Shown here: piece by piece, positions 12,726 through 24,547 of the stretch | How the letters are laid out: every line of letters starts with the position of its first letter | Position numbering within the stretch: position 1 is the first letter of the stretch | Assembly: GCA_949317995.1 (NCBI GenBank) | Contig: OX439047.1 | Coordinates: 35,192,950-35,256,949 of the forward strand | Length of the DNA: 64,000 nucleotides | Source: Acholoe squamosa | Lineage: Eukaryota > Annelida > Polychaeta > Phyllodocida > Polynoidae | Direction: 5' to 3' | The notes under the pieces: generated by a model | Seen by the model: the letters and a program-made list of their open reading frames with translations, nothing else | The model's database searches: none | What the model was told of the DNA's origin: nothing | Made by a program: the position numbers and the translations under genes

Positions 12726-14168
12726 GCTGATGAGGATGACTCTGTTGGGAGGTGGGAGGGAGGGGGATGAAGGTAGAAGGGCCGAGGGAGATTGTGTATG
12801 AGGAGTGAGGATGGTGAGGTAGGAGAAGGCAGCTAGGTTGGGGTATTAGTGTTGTTGGTAACTTTAGATGAAAGAGAACCCAGGGATTGAGAGCCTTGGC
12901 CTGATGATTTCATGTGGAGCTGAGAGCGTTCTGCACTGGACTACACAACACGGGTATAGAGAGAGGCCTTACAGTGTAGATTGGAACAGGAACTTAGGTT
13001 TTATGGCACCTGGAAAGGGCTTCTCCTGGGTGGAAATAATGGTTATTCTCGGTAGAAGCTGTCCTGTAAATGGACCCGAGGACGGAATATGGACTGGAGA
13101 TGTCTATAACGCAGGACATACGGTAGGTTGACCGCGAGCAGGTCTGCCGTATGGTGAGCAGTCATATTAAGGCCTTCTGGTGTAGGCAAGAGGAGAGAGC
13201 CTGGAGACTACTGGGACTGAGTATGGGGTATATATGACCACCCATACACATCACACTCTATACAATGACCACAGCTGTGAGACTATGGTTATGACCACAG
13301 TAGAAATCTCCCTACCACACAATGGGGCTTCACACAGCTGGCATTCACAAACTTCTCCGTCCAACCTGAGCAGCTCAGAGAGTGCTCGCACAGTGAGCTG
13401 TTCACAAAGCAATGAACAGTCCAACCTGAGAGGGCGCACAGACGTCTGATTTTTCACATCGGTTTGGCTATAGACGAGCAAAGTTGGGAGGTGTGGGTGA
13501 ATGGGGAGCCGGGGGCTGACTGAAGAATGGCATGAAGAGAAACTGACACCCGCTGTGCGAAAAAGACAGAAAAACTCCTACTGGCTGATTGAGTGTCCCC
13601 CGGCCAAATGATCGCCAATCGGCACTGGCCTGCACTGAGTGAGCACGAGACAAAGCGTTACTTCCCAACCACTCACTCACTCTTCCTGAACAAGGGAACG
13701 TCCTCTCGTCCAGCAGGACAAAGAGAGACTGCTCCTCCAGTAACATGGGACTGGGATATACTTCGTAGGTATCTCTGGTATAAAGACTAAGAGCTGCTCA
13801 GGAATTGTTAAGAGCAACTCTTTACATAGCACTTGAAGATGGTCCAGTAAGAGAGCTGTTCATCTATACTGGAGTTTCTGAGTGCTATATATGTACATGT
13901 TCTGACATGATAAATGAGACATTCCTTTCCTACAATAGTAATGTGGACAGTGCTAGAGGAGTGCCTTAAATGTTGGCAACATCAGCTGCCTGTATCAGAC
14001 GACTGTTAACAGTAGATCTTGTATGTTAATTAGAGCAATAGTCTGGCTCCAGCAGAGAATAGTCGGAATGAAATAAAACGCTGCTTCGTTAATTAGGTCG
14101 CTCTAAAGTTAGAACGAGTGTTTAAGCGATTGATATTGCAGGTAACTCCGAAAGCTTTGGTCTGGCCA

Positions 14169-14445
14169 TTTTGACACTATAGTGACAGCAGTGCGAAAGA
14201 CTAACAGGCCTATTGCGCTCCCGCCATGTTGGATTTTGCTGTCAACCGGCTATGTCAAATTAATTGTTATATTTTTAATGTGTTTACAGAGAGAAATGTC
14301 TAACCTTTTTGACACTATAGTGACAGCAAAGAAGAAACGTACTCCATACGTATTGCACGCTCTACTCGCACCCGCCATTTTGTTTTCTTTGTCATCATTC
14401 GGCGGGCTATGTTGTACTACTGTGGCAAATTTTCTCAAATAATTT
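14169..14445. repeat. Diverged tandem duplication, 138-bp period
   Basis: The word ttttgacactatagtgacag occurs at 14169 and again at 14307. Both copies are followed by a CCCGCCAT-T-TTG segment and a CGGGCTATGT-like end. A related ACAGAGAG-AATGTC segment recurs near 14680. It contains the small palindrome CACTATAGTG. Probably part of an old repeat element. Confidence 0.65.
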
Positions 14446-15938
14446 CAAATCATATTTATTATGTCTCTTTTGCATGGATCCATCTTCTTCTCCCTATACT
14501 CTAGTTACATATTATCAAATCTAATTCAATTACCACCATGTTTGTATCAAAGTAAGACGCAATTGGAATGTCGTAAAAGTTCAGCCACTCGGACGATTTT
14601 TGGCAAAAACTTTCCAGAACAAACACGAATCATATAACAGAGGATTATAGCACCATATTGAATAATTCTTAATGCGTATACAGAGAGGAATGTCCAAAAG
14701 AACCATAGAAACAAGATTAACATGCAATATATAATTTCCCATTACATTCTGATCGCGTACATGACACCCAACCCACCCAGACCTGACACCCAAAATGACA
14801 CCTCCATAGAAAAGCATTGAGTGCACCAAGCGTCTAAGTTGGATTTCAGGTGACCTACTTTTTTTCAAACCTAAATTTTACAAAGATTAGAATCTTATAA
14901 GAGGTAAATGTTACACCTCCATGATCCTGAATATGTACTCTATCACATGACCGGTTTCATTTCATCTCATATTTAATGGTTTTCATGTAATTTGAGCTCA
15001 AAGTCAACAACCTCTTTTTAAAAATAATGCTCACTTCCGGTCTTAAAAGTTGTGCCTGCCCCTACCTGTCTCTTAAAACTTGGCGTTCCAAGTTAATTAA
15101 GACATCTGAACAATTTAACAGATTAGCACCAACAAAACCTGGGCACTCCTTCTCCAGTGCTACTTGAGTACCTTGGGTGAAATTGTTACATACATTAATT
15201 AGGCATGGGACTACGTTTTGAAGAAATATCCATTATGGCTCCTAAATCCCCCCTCTTGGTGGTGTTTGAGATCAAATGTATGGGATGGGTCCCTTCAGGA
15301 GTCAAATACCACCCCCTTAATGTTTGAATATTTTCTCAATGTATCTGTGCAAATCATAAGAATGACCCTTGTCACCTACAAACATCCAAGACTCTGGATA
15401 TATCCTGAAGAATCCTATGCATGATAAATGGTAAAAGCCATTGGACGATTGGTATATACCACCTTAAAAAGATCGATTTGTCACACCTGCCAGTCATCGA
15501 TTTTCTTAGTTGGGCAACTGTTTGTGTGGTGTGTGATGAGAATTTCAGTGAGGTCCCAGATAGCATTAAGAATCCTTTGTGGGTGGCTCCTCCATGACAA
15601 GTCTGGTATGTGTGCTTTCTGTGTACGTGTCACGCACGTACATACACGTGTCCGGCTGGTTTAACACTACACACATCACGTCAACTGATGCCTAACGCAG
15701 CGCAACACGCCAACCGACATCATGTCCCATTCAGCCACTTCACGCCTCGCTGACCCCTCACTCAACCAACCAATCCAGGGCGTCTCAATACCACTTCCGG
15801 TCTGTCCTTTACCTACTTCCGGTTGCTGGCACCCTCCCTTCTCACACAGACTACCCCATAGTATTATAGTACATTGACATTCATATGTATGTATATTCAG
15901 CTCTCCTTTCATCCCACCCCTTCGGCGGCTGGCAGTCT

Positions 15939-15976
15939 CTTTTTGTTTTTTTTTGTTTTGTTTTGTTTTGTTTTTA
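15939..15976. repeat. TTTTG microsatellite
   Basis: Repeated TTTTG units with a longer T run inside. Confidence 0.9.
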
Positions 15977-17061
15977 AATTGGAGATCTAGATCAGGTTCT
16001 ATTTGTGTGGTATGCATCTCCTTTTTATGTGTGTCAGTTTGAAAGCTGCACATCAGACGCACTGGGGAGAAATGGATAAGCTGCTGGAATCTGTAGAAAC
16101 AGATGGGGGGATCGATCTGTTGATGCTGCTGACACCTCCAGTATATATAGAGAGAGCAGGTCATCATGGCTCCATTGTGGCAGGAGCAGCTCTAGGCATA
16201 AATGTGAACTGAAGGAGGATGGTAACATCGCTGCTTAACATACAAGTATTACTACTGCAATCCCACTACCCACAAGAGTCAGGCAGAACGCCTCTGGTAA
16301 CCAGTTAAGTTTCCTGAGAACCAAACATTTTCTCCATTTATAGAGGTCTGAGGGACATGATGGTGGAAAAGACACGACAACCCAATATACCCTTATATAA
16401 ATCCACCTTCTCCAGCGTCTGGCCCTTCTGCCCACACTCCTCACACCAGCACCCTCCAGAGACGGCCACCTCTATAAATAGTAACTGAATGGTTGCCAGG
16501 GGACTGGCTGCAGGCCGTGCAGTTATTGCAGCCAAATGGAGTATTCTTTCTAATGACCTCCAGCACCTCTCCACAACACCTCGCCATCTTCCACCCCTCC
16601 CTCTTTAGCCCACCAACATCCACTTGTACTCCAGGATTTTCTGACATTTCTCATTCTCCAAATGTGACGCAAAATTTTCTTTATTCACTATTTACCCTAA
16701 TAATATATCATAAGCCAATAAGTACACCAGTCTATACCACTAGATGCACGGTAGGCACTCTCCTAAATTGGCTATACAACAGACTACACTTTTCCAGAAA
16801 CATGGGTATTGCTTTGGAAGCAGGACAAGCCGCTACTTCATCATGCTTATTAGTATTTCTGCTTTAACTTCTGCCGCCGGCTTTCAATTATGTCCTTGTT
16901 TTTATCTTCCCATTCTAAAACAGCAAGATCTCTTTCCTAGCAGAGTATCCCCTCTCCAGTCTTAAAGGGCTACCGACACGTCCCTAACTACTTTGTCCCA
17001 TCGTTTTTAGCAGGAAATGTTATATACGTTTCTACTAGTCAAACTACAGAATGCTACATAG

Positions 17062-17178
17062 TACACAAGAAGTAGCTGTGAGAAGTGCCTCCACTGCAAA
17101 ACAGAGCTGCCCAGGCCGCGTCCAGCAGCCAGGTGTAAGAGGTGTGGGCAGTGTGACAGCTTCAACTCAGCACCTTAA
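17062..17178 (+). pseudogene. Cysteine-rich open-frame fragment (CxxCxxC twice)
   Basis: A short frame bounded by stops encodes about 38 residues with two CxxCxxC clusters, CEKCLHC and CKRCGQC, separated by 12 residues. It is locally GC-rich against AT-rich surroundings. Paired Cys clusters suggest a zinc-binding module. It lies inside the TTAA-flanked element, so it could be a leftover of a transposase C-terminal Cys-rich domain or of a captured exon. There is no start codon or clear splice site. The family is not recognised, and chance cannot be excluded at this length. Confidence 0.3.
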
Positions 17179-18032
17179 GGGAAGCACACAACAGTATTCC
17201 CTGCATAGGTAGTTTACTATAATTTTATAATACACATGAACTTTATGAAGATATTTCCAATGTACATAATCATGTAGCTTGATATATTATATCATGCCCT
17301 GCAAATCGTATCGTATACATCTAATTTCCTTGGATATAATCAAAGTTGAGGAACTCTGCTGTAAAATGTTATCAAGACAATATTTTGCAATGCCATTTCA
17401 TTAAATCACCCAGGAAAATTAAGTATGTTTTACCATATACCAAATGCACCAAGGCTTGGAATATCATTGACAGCCACATTTCTCTGTAATCGAGTATCCC
17501 ATGTTTTAGTCTTGATATTGTCATGAATTCAATATAGTTGAAAGGGGAATTATAGCCAAAAGGTGCATCTGGTACTAGATTTTGAACACCTCACTACCAT
17601 TCTATAGTATAATATCCTTATAAGGCTCAGCTCCAAATTTTGCTGATGCTATAGGGTTCTAACCTCACAGATAAGCTGTGCCTTAAATTCGATGTATTAC
17701 ATTACTACTACCGCAAAACCCTGCATGTAAGCCATGGATTATAATTAGACCATTTCAGACACTTTGTATGGCTTATACCTTAATTCTGAACTCGGGGTGC
17801 GGCTTGTATGAGGGGTTCTCCATATTATTTTATGTGAATAACTTCTTCCCGTAGAGATAGCATTGCGCCGTCGATCGCCACACCCCCAGTGGCGTAACGT
17901 GTGTCGATCCACCACAGCGGCAGATCCACCACTGCAGCCTCGTTCTGGGTGCATGTAAACATTCAAAATGGCGGACCGCCGCTCGTACGGGGGACTACGG
18001 TAACGGATTTTGTTAATTTTCAGTTAATTAAA

Positions 18033-18213
18033 GACTCTAAAAACATAAAATAAATATAGAACTAAACTCCCCTGGTGCCCTCGGTGGCTGATCCACCCCT
18101 CGGGAGTTGTCTCCCCCGAGGGCGTTAGCCCGAGGGGGAGACAACTCCCTCGTGGTGGATCGGCCACCTCGTACACCACGGTCGTTTAGTTCTATCTATT
18201 TATAGAGTTTACA
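18033..18213. repeat. Large imperfect palindrome (foldback element)
   Basis: Nested inverted arms converge on GGGAGTTGTCTCCCCC (18103-18118) and its complement (18133-18148). Outside these come GATCCACC/GGTGGATC, then ATAGAACTAAAC/GTTTAGTTCTAT, then ACTCTA-like/TAGAGT-like ends. The centre is GC-rich and the outer arms are AT-rich. The arms are diverged, so this is not a recent assembly artefact. It is probably a foldback MITE nested in the TTAA-flanked element. Confidence 0.75.
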
Positions 18214-18674
18214 AAGGAATGGTTACCATATCAGTTCCCTGCTGTGGCTTGTATCATTCTCCTATAGTCAGGGATGAGGTTTATATGCATGGTTTTATGG
18301 TAGCCTGATGAGGGACACATTTCACAATAAAACTTTCATTGATTTATATAGAATACATGTGGGTCCCATCCTTGTAGACATTGAGAAAATTAGGATAATT
18401 TCTGAATTTTGTGCCATCAGTGGGTGCCATCTCTGCATATTTCAGGTCTCTTATCTGTCAGGTACATTGCCTCTGGTGACGTCACAATATGGCCAGATAA
18501 GAGATCTGACTGACTTGTGTGTGTGTGTGGAGGGTAGTGAGGACGGTGGCGGCCTCCTATGTAGCATTGCTAGGGGTATGACTATTATTATATATAACAA
18601 GGAAACACACTATTCACGTTTTTATGTTGAATGATAGAGGACAAAAGGGGAAAATCGTGTCAGTAGCCCTTTAA

Positions 18675-20562
18675 CAGAAGACTTGACAATGGGTAGGCCA
18701 GCCTAGCCCTTGTAGTATCTCCTATCCCCAGGAGTCCCATCACTTGCCAATGTGACCCAGTATAGCTCACCCCCTACACTAACCTTGCCCATATATATTG
18801 TGAGGCCTTTGTCCTGACATATTATGAGAGTGTAGGGTAGGGGAATCAGTGGATGAGAACAAGAGATGGGCTAATGGTGAAGTCATGGGTGAGGGATAGG
18901 CAGGTAGGCAGTGAATGAGGGGGGGGGGGTGGATATGAACCGATGTTATGTGGAGAAAGAAAGGTAGAGGGAAGAGAAGACAGGTGGATGGCCAATAGGG
19001 GGACAATAAAAGGGATGGAGGAGAGCTGGTAAGAAGAGGCTAGCCATGTGTAGAAGGGCAAGCAGGAGGATAGCAGTAACGTTAGGTAGACAGCTAGGTT
19101 GGAGGGATCTGTATGGATTGCAAGTGGGGAGCAGCATGTAGTAGAGACAGGCGGGGGAGGCTGGGGATTGGGAGTGAGCTGGGGTATGGGAGGAGCTGGG
19201 GTATTTTGCTGGGGTATTACATGAAGCAGGGATGATGCTCACTACAATGAGGCGGCGTTTGTCAGGGATCGGGTGGTGATTAAAGACCTGATACTGCGTC
19301 TAATTAATCACCCCTCCCCCTGGCGCACCACGACCCCCGCCCCATAACGCAATGGTGCCCCTGCATCCTCATCCCACGACTAGGACAGCATGTACAGTCC
19401 TAGAATGATCCTGTTGATGTTAATCATTCACTTGCTGTTGCTGCTGATGCTGCTGCTGACATTTCTGTATCCTTCACACATTTGCATTATTTCTATATTC
19501 TGTACACATTTACAGGCTTGTTTAACTAATTTGTGGTTAATGATCTTCTTCGTGATAACCACAACTGTTTGCATATTCGAACTTCAGTCTCGATGAATTC
19601 TCTAGGACGAAGGTTCATTATCAAACTGGTAAATGTCATAGCAATCTTTCTCATCCATTCTCAATTTCAATAGTTAGTTTCATGTTTGAAATTGTATACA
19701 ACTGTATACTATGTCTCACCGATTCGATCATCTCTATCGCTATTGTCAGGACCTCACTTCCATACATGGGCGTGGAAAGCAGGGGGGGGGCAGGGGGGAC
19801 ATGCCCCCCCCCCACTTTTGGCCAACTCCTCAAAAGGTCAAAACTAAAAGGTCAAGCAAAGGGAGGTCAAAAATTGCAGAACCCCCACCCCCTGGTCCCA
19901 CCCACTCTGAAACTGCTTCCCACGCCCCTGCCATATTCTACATCCAATAGTCCCTTATCCCATCTGTACATGGTATTGCTGCTAGATGGCCTTCCAGAAA
20001 GGCCCCCTGGTGTTCACATCCAATAACCCTCAATTTCAGCCTCTTTTAGCCAGCACTAAAGCTTCATTATACGGCTACAGATAATCACCCCTTCCAAATT
20101 TCCAACACCCCAACCCACCCACATCTTCTTCCCTCTGTTACGTACAGCAGCAGTAATGGCTCCTATTCTTGTTCTGCCACTTCTCCAGCGAATTTATTTG
20201 CCGCCTGATCATGGGTGCTATGACATGCGCCAGCAACATGTTGATAAATTGTAACTTATACCATACTAGTCATACTACCTGTCCTAGGTGATTTATTGTT
20301 GTAGAAAGGGTACAGTTGTCGAGAGGCTAGCATCCCAGGCTGGGGTCGTGTACATTGCTAGTTAGCTGGCCATTTATAAGATGCCCATCATTCAGGAAGG
20401 CTGTATCATCCTCACAGCATATATACATGGTGCGGGAATGTAGCCCTAACACGTTATTCACCAAGCCTACATTGATTTATGATAAAGCCAAATTACAATG
20501 ATACAAAGAAATACTATACGTCTCTTAAAGGCTTAAGGCCGATGTTTGCTTGGTACTCATAG
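18675..20562. other. No gene recognised apart from a MITE
   Basis: A purine-rich plus-strand tract (18830-19210) creates long-looking minus-strand frames rich in S, P, L and H. These are compositional artefacts. A hAT-like MITE lies at 19765-19930, and an 11-base G run at 18919-18929. Confidence 0.5.
19765..19930. mobile_element. hAT-like MITE, 166 bp
   Basis: Ends are CATGGGCGTGGAAAGCAG at the left and CAGGGGCGTGGGAAGCAG read inward from the right. A 5-bp direct repeat ccata (19760-19764 and 19931-19935) flanks it. Subterminal G/C runs (GGGGGGGG...CCCCCCCCC) are typical of this class. Confidence 0.75.
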
Positions 20563-20723
20563 AAATGGCTATAATCGCCACCGGGGAGGGACTGAGCCAA
20601 CGCATGTTGGATAACAACCAGGGCGGCTCACAAAATGGAACAGGACCAACGATGGTACCGGTGTCCTCGCCAAGAAGAGCCGTGTTGTATGCCTCCGACA
20701 GATGGGACGGGATCCTTATATAT
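20563..20723 (+). CDS. Candidate internal exon of an unrecognised gene (strand uncertain)
   Basis: On the plus strand a 53-codon frame starts after tttgcttggtactcatag and ends at TAT followed by GTAAGTATG, a near-perfect donor. The predicted peptide has no recognised motif; it runs from MAIIATGEGLSQ to DRWDGILIY with G, P, S and R in the middle. The stretch is more GC-rich than its surroundings and codon first positions favour purines, as in coding DNA. The minus strand is also open here (20525-20740, including GPVPFCEPPWLLSN), so the strand call rests mainly on the donor. The acceptor is mediocre. It may equally be a non-coding conserved segment. Confidence 0.3.
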
Positions 20724-21456
20724 GTAAGTATGATATCCAATTCCCTAATGGGGTAAATCTCTTAAAGCCCTTGGTTATTATATCTCAGGGGCAGATTGTG
20801 GCAGGCTGACAGGTCCATACTCACAGAAGAACCTGTAGGGGCTTTGGACGATGGAAGATAGTCTTAGATACTGCTAAAGATATTTTTACATGAAAGATAT
20901 CCAACAAAAATTGACCGACGTGCATTGGCAGAGGGCTCAGGGTGACTTTTCCCGCGTTTTTTGAAAGGCGTCCAAACCGTCTCACTTTTAGACTCTGTTT
21001 TTGAATCAAATAGAAACAAAGAGAGAAAAGTCCAGCCCGGAGGTAAACCTATGGAGGACTGGATTGGCAAAAAAGAAAAAGTCAGCACTCTTTTTATTTA
21101 TAAAAAAAATCACTATAAATAACAAACTTCATTTTTAAATGTGATATTTGCATACATAGCTAAACAAATATGAAAACTATCAAACATAGCAGTTTTATTC
21201 TTTTTTAACTATCATTTCTTACAGAAAATTTAAAATGCAAAATGTAACATGACTGACTTTTATCATACACCACCTACCTGGTGGTATAGACTCCGGGTGG
21301 TCCCTGAGCCAATAATGATCAGTCTTTTATGTTAGTATAAGACAGAGAAACTGGGTGATTGTGAATAATCTTAAGGTTTATTGCATTTTATAGAGATCAT
21401 AGCTTCACATAGCTTCTTTCTAGCTTCTAATGCTATCTAATAACCACGATAATAAC

Positions 21457-21502
21457 GGTGCCATGGTAACGTACATAACAACTCTGGTGTAACCATGGCA
21501 AC
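21457..21502. promoter_or_regulatory. Pair of X-box-like (RFX) sites
   Basis: GTAACCATGGCAAC at 21489-21502 fits the symmetric X-box consensus GTNRCC-N-RGYAAC exactly with a 2-base spacer. A second near-palindrome, GGTGCCATGGTAAC, lies at 21457-21470 with one departure. X-boxes bind RFX factors, which drive ciliary genes in animals. No promoter was identified next to the sites, so function is inference. Confidence 0.35.
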
Positions 21503-21610
21503 CACGTATATTATCTGGACAACTACAGGTGCGTCTTATGTTATCACAGCCAGGTTTTAACATTTTATCTTATCTGCTCATAAATAGAGATTTAGCTTTT
21601 AGTATACATG

Positions 21611-21642
21611 TAGAATCCAGTAGGTAGGCCTACTGGATTCTA
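21611..21642. repeat. Perfect 14-bp inverted repeat, 4-base loop
   Basis: TAGAATCCAGTAGG, then TAGG, then the exact complement. Could be a MITE remnant or a cruciform-prone site. Confidence 0.85.
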
Positions 21643-22154
21643 GGAATAAGGATTTTTGGAAATATAAACTGAAATCCATTATATGACAGGGCTTATAAGT
21701 TATTATATGGTAATTAATACATGTCAACAGATTCTGACCAAGCAACCAAACCAAACTAATCCATTTCCCATGTAAAATTGGTTCTGCAGATTGATCTGTA
21801 ATCTAAAGATTTATTCAGAAATCTTATGGTAAGATAGGAGGTGCAAAGTGGGGTCAAGTGCCGACGTATGTGAGGCTATAATAAGCACGAGGAGTTTGCA
21901 CTGTTTGCATGTGGTTTTCTAGAATGAGGATAAGGTTGTTTGTCTTGCAAGACATCACTTTTTTTCTCTCTCAAGACCAAGTCCTCGACGGAAACAGTTT
22001 TTTGCTTAGATGAGTACATACATGTTTAGGCAAATGCCCCGCCAAAAGTTAAATTGCATATTAAACCAACTTCGGAGTAATTATAGAGGACAATTTTGCA
22101 CACAATGCAACATAGGGTCATTGAGTCCGATGATTAAACTTATTTAACTACCTT

Positions 22155-22501
22155 CAGGGGCGTAGGAAAAGGGGGGGCAGGGGGGCCTGGCCCCCCCCCA
22201 ATCATGAAGAAGGTGGGGCCTGAGTATGTCTGGGCCCCCCCAAAATTTGCCAAGAATTCATGATAAATTGAACAAGGAGCTTAACCTTTGCATCTCAAAT
22301 GAGATTGATATAATAATGGGATAGGAAAATGGGAGGCCTGGACCTCAAATCAGATCCAAAGTTCATTGAAAATTACATTTCTATACAAATTCTATATAGG
22401 TATGTATAGGGGCTATTGCGCTTGAGCCGACAATTGAAGGTGTTTGAGGTTGGGCCCCCGCTGGCCCCCCCCCCAATGAAGATTTGCTTCCTATGCCTCT
22501 G
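22155..22501. mobile_element. hAT-like MITE with CAGGGGCGTAGGAA ends, copy 1
   Basis: Left end CAGGGGCGTAGGAA; right end inverted as CAGAGGCATAGGAA. Flanked by tacctt on both sides (22149-22154 and 22502-22507). G runs follow the left end and C runs precede the right end. The interior is clearly homologous to copy 2 at 35799-36138: the shared segments include ggtggggcctgagtatgtct and aatgaagatttgcttcctac-like sequence. Confidence 0.8.
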
Positions 22502-22507
22502 TACCTT

Positions 22508-23851
22508 ATTCTTGGGAATGTATAGATCTTTAATACTGCTATGACCAACACTCTCATAGAAGCTACATAATAAGTGTGGACTCACTACTCATGAGACAGG
22601 CAAAAACTAGATATGATATGTAGAACAAAGAGGGCCTTAATCAGATGTTAATTGCTGGTCTGAACGTGGAGGAGATATCATTACCATTTACACCTACAGC
22701 CTAATACCATGTTCCTACTAATCACTACACTGCTTATGGATAATTCCGCTGGAGTAACCTAGCTTTACTTTGCCTGAATACAAATCATCTTACCAGCTAG
22801 AAGAACCCCCAATTAGGATTCCTCATTTACTACTCGCTAATAAGCGCTTCTATAGTGACTAAAAGATAGGGGGGGGGGGGGAGTACATGACAAGCACACC
22901 AATTACGAGCAAATTGATGTGTGCAAGTCAATAACTATGCTATAGGAATCTGAGCTGAATACCAAAATGTTTTCAATCACACCGCAGCATGAGCTTTAAA
23001 TTTCATACCAAGTCAAAATTCTACCTCACAAAATAAATCCCAAACACAAGCAAGAGAAGTTGTAGCTTGCATTAACGAGTCATATTGGTCCCTTAGTAAG
23101 CATCTAGAAGGCTTATGCTGCATTAAATTCTGACCGGTAATTAATTCGCATTAAGCGTCACACCTTCTGTGCCTCACCCCATGCTCTCATCCACTCACAC
23201 TGACAGTGCTTGAAAGCCAATTTCAGAAGCGAGCCAGGCATTTGAGATGGGTGATTGGCTGTGACACAGGTCGACTAAATGAACTATTGATTTTTTTTCA
23301 CTGAGCAGCTTTTCTGGTAATTGAAATTCCACTCGTGTTAATACTGAGTGTGGTGATCAGAGTCATGGGTTGTGGGGTCTGGGGAAGGCTTTTATGCCTT
23401 TTATATTCTTTTTTTTTTCATTTTGGTGGAGGGTGAGGGATAGGCAGCTCTTTCTGACACTATCATGTATTGTAGTGCAACGTTGAAAAACTGGATATTC
23501 ACAATATGGCCAAATTACTATACTCTGATGTTCTGATTGGCACATCTGAACATCTCTTTAGTACCATGCTTTCAAAAATGTGAATTTTTCCGATTAAACA
23601 ACAAGAGATGTGTTTTTTCCCCCTATACTGCATCTCTCCATTTTACTTAAAATGGTTTGTTGAACCAATGGGATGGGTTCCCTTATGTGAGGTTATAACG
23701 AAGCCAGTTAGTCCTCACTAGACAGAGAGGCCATGCCATTCTACTATACCATTACTTCAAGTCTGATGGCCTCTGACCGGATGTCAGGTAGCACTGCCAC
23801 CTGACCGTCACTGGCCGAACCACTGAGGTCTCAAGGTCGCCATTTGTGTAG
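22508..23851. other. No gene recognised
   Basis: AT-rich sequence with a 13-base G run (22869-22881). Nothing else can be supported. Confidence 0.5.
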
Positions 23852-24136
23852 GTACTCTTCATTTCTGGTCTGTTGGCGAGGATGATAATGAAAAGCACCT
23901 TTCCAAAACCAATAACATCACATTTCACAATCACTATCAGGAATGGATCTATTGAATTGCCTTGGCTAGTCAATACAGTAAAGTTCTCGAAATCATTCCA
24001 TCAGGAGGCCATTAGAAGATGGAATAAGCTAAAGATAAAGTATACACTGATTAAGGAAAAAGAGGTCTTTAAAGAAGAAATTAAAAGAGATTATCCTAAA
24101 TGTTACATCAATGATAAATATACCATACTTGTCTAG
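23852..24136 (+). pseudogene. C-terminal remnant of a non-LTR retrotransposon reverse transcriptase ORF
   Basis: A frame open from the stop at 23849 to TAG at 24134 ends with SFHQEAIRRWNKLK, about 15 residues, then FKEEIKRDY. This matches the familiar tail of non-LTR (LINE) ORF2 proteins, where an S-F-x-x-x-(A/T)-I/V-x-x-W-N-x-L segment precedes an F-K-x-x-(I/L) helix near the stop. No catalytic RT motif (YADD-type) is seen upstream, so only the 3' end is present, as expected for a 5'-truncated LINE copy. It is followed by a 3' UTR with a poly(A) signal and A-run. The call rests on a short motif. Confidence 0.5.
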
Positions 24137-24547
24137 TATACACACTCTTTTTGAATTGTATGATAAACTATGATTGCGTGCTGGGTCCTGTTATGACAGC
24201 TATGTATGAATTTTCCATGTATACCTGGTTAATGACAGATATGTTTGTGGTGCATTAAAATGAAACAGATTGTTTGTATTGTATACATTGGTACCCTGTA
24301 ATCTACACCATTATGTGAACTCATCATTCATCCTCATCTCATTATGTGTTATATTACATTGTGCAGATATAGCTATGAGTGGTCTCTATGTGACATGTAA
24401 CATTGTATGCCATTACACCGATTATTAAATAGATTGAATAAGTCACCTATAAAGTAGGCCCAAGCATCATAACGGCTTTGCTGAGCTTGGAGACAGGTTA
24501 TGTTTTTACATAATTTCTGTGAACCTTAATAAAACCCTTTAAAAAAA
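24137..24547 (+). mobile_element. Probable LINE 3' UTR with AATAAA and A-tail
   Basis: Follows the RT-tail frame directly. AATAAA at 24528-24533 lies 7 bases before a run of seven A (24541-24547), which would be the 3' end of the retrocopy. Target duplications were not resolved because the 5' end is unknown. Confidence 0.45.

Larger units (their letters stand above)
11611..13799. repeat. Cluster of GAGCWGCTC interrupted palindromes
   Basis: Exact copies at 11611, 11631, 12556, 13368 and 13791, with one-mismatch relatives nearby (11909, 13394, 13853). The flanks differ from copy to copy, so this is not simply a transposon copy number effect. The remaining exact copies in the window are at 2415, 3048, 7493, 16184, 25164, 25250, 53800, 53942, 54404 and 54416. 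Confidence 0.7.
13800..16965. other. No gene recognised
   Basis: Holds a diverged 138-bp tandem duplication (14169-14445), three CTTCCGGT-type ETS words (near 15034, 15793 and 15816) and a TTTTG microsatellite. The 163-codon minus-strand frame at 15676-16167 crosses the TTTTG microsatellite and has no domain signature; it is treated as chance. Confidence 0.5.
16966..18670. mobile_element. TTAA-flanked DNA transposon, 1.7 kb, piggyBac-like target site
   Basis: The terminal inverted repeats are AGGGCTACCGACACG at the left and AGGGCTACTGACACG read inward from the right (14 of 15 identical). Both ends sit directly against TTAA (16962-16965 and 18671-18674), the target duplication typical of piggyBac-type elements. 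The interior is mostly non-coding. It contains a short cysteine-rich frame (17062-17178) and a large foldback (18033-18213) that may be a nested insertion. No transposase catalytic domain is visible, so the copy is non-autonomous or decayed. The superfamily is inferred from the target site alone. Confidence 0.7.
20726..22154. other. No gene recognised
   Basis: AT-rich sequence with an RFX X-box-like pair (21457-21502) and a perfect 14-bp hairpin (21611-21642). Confidence 0.5.

Noticed and set aside
15676..16167. 163-codon minus-strand frame
   Set aside because: It crosses the TTTTG microsatellite (giving a KNKTKQNKKKQK stretch) and overlaps other frames; no domain is recognised.
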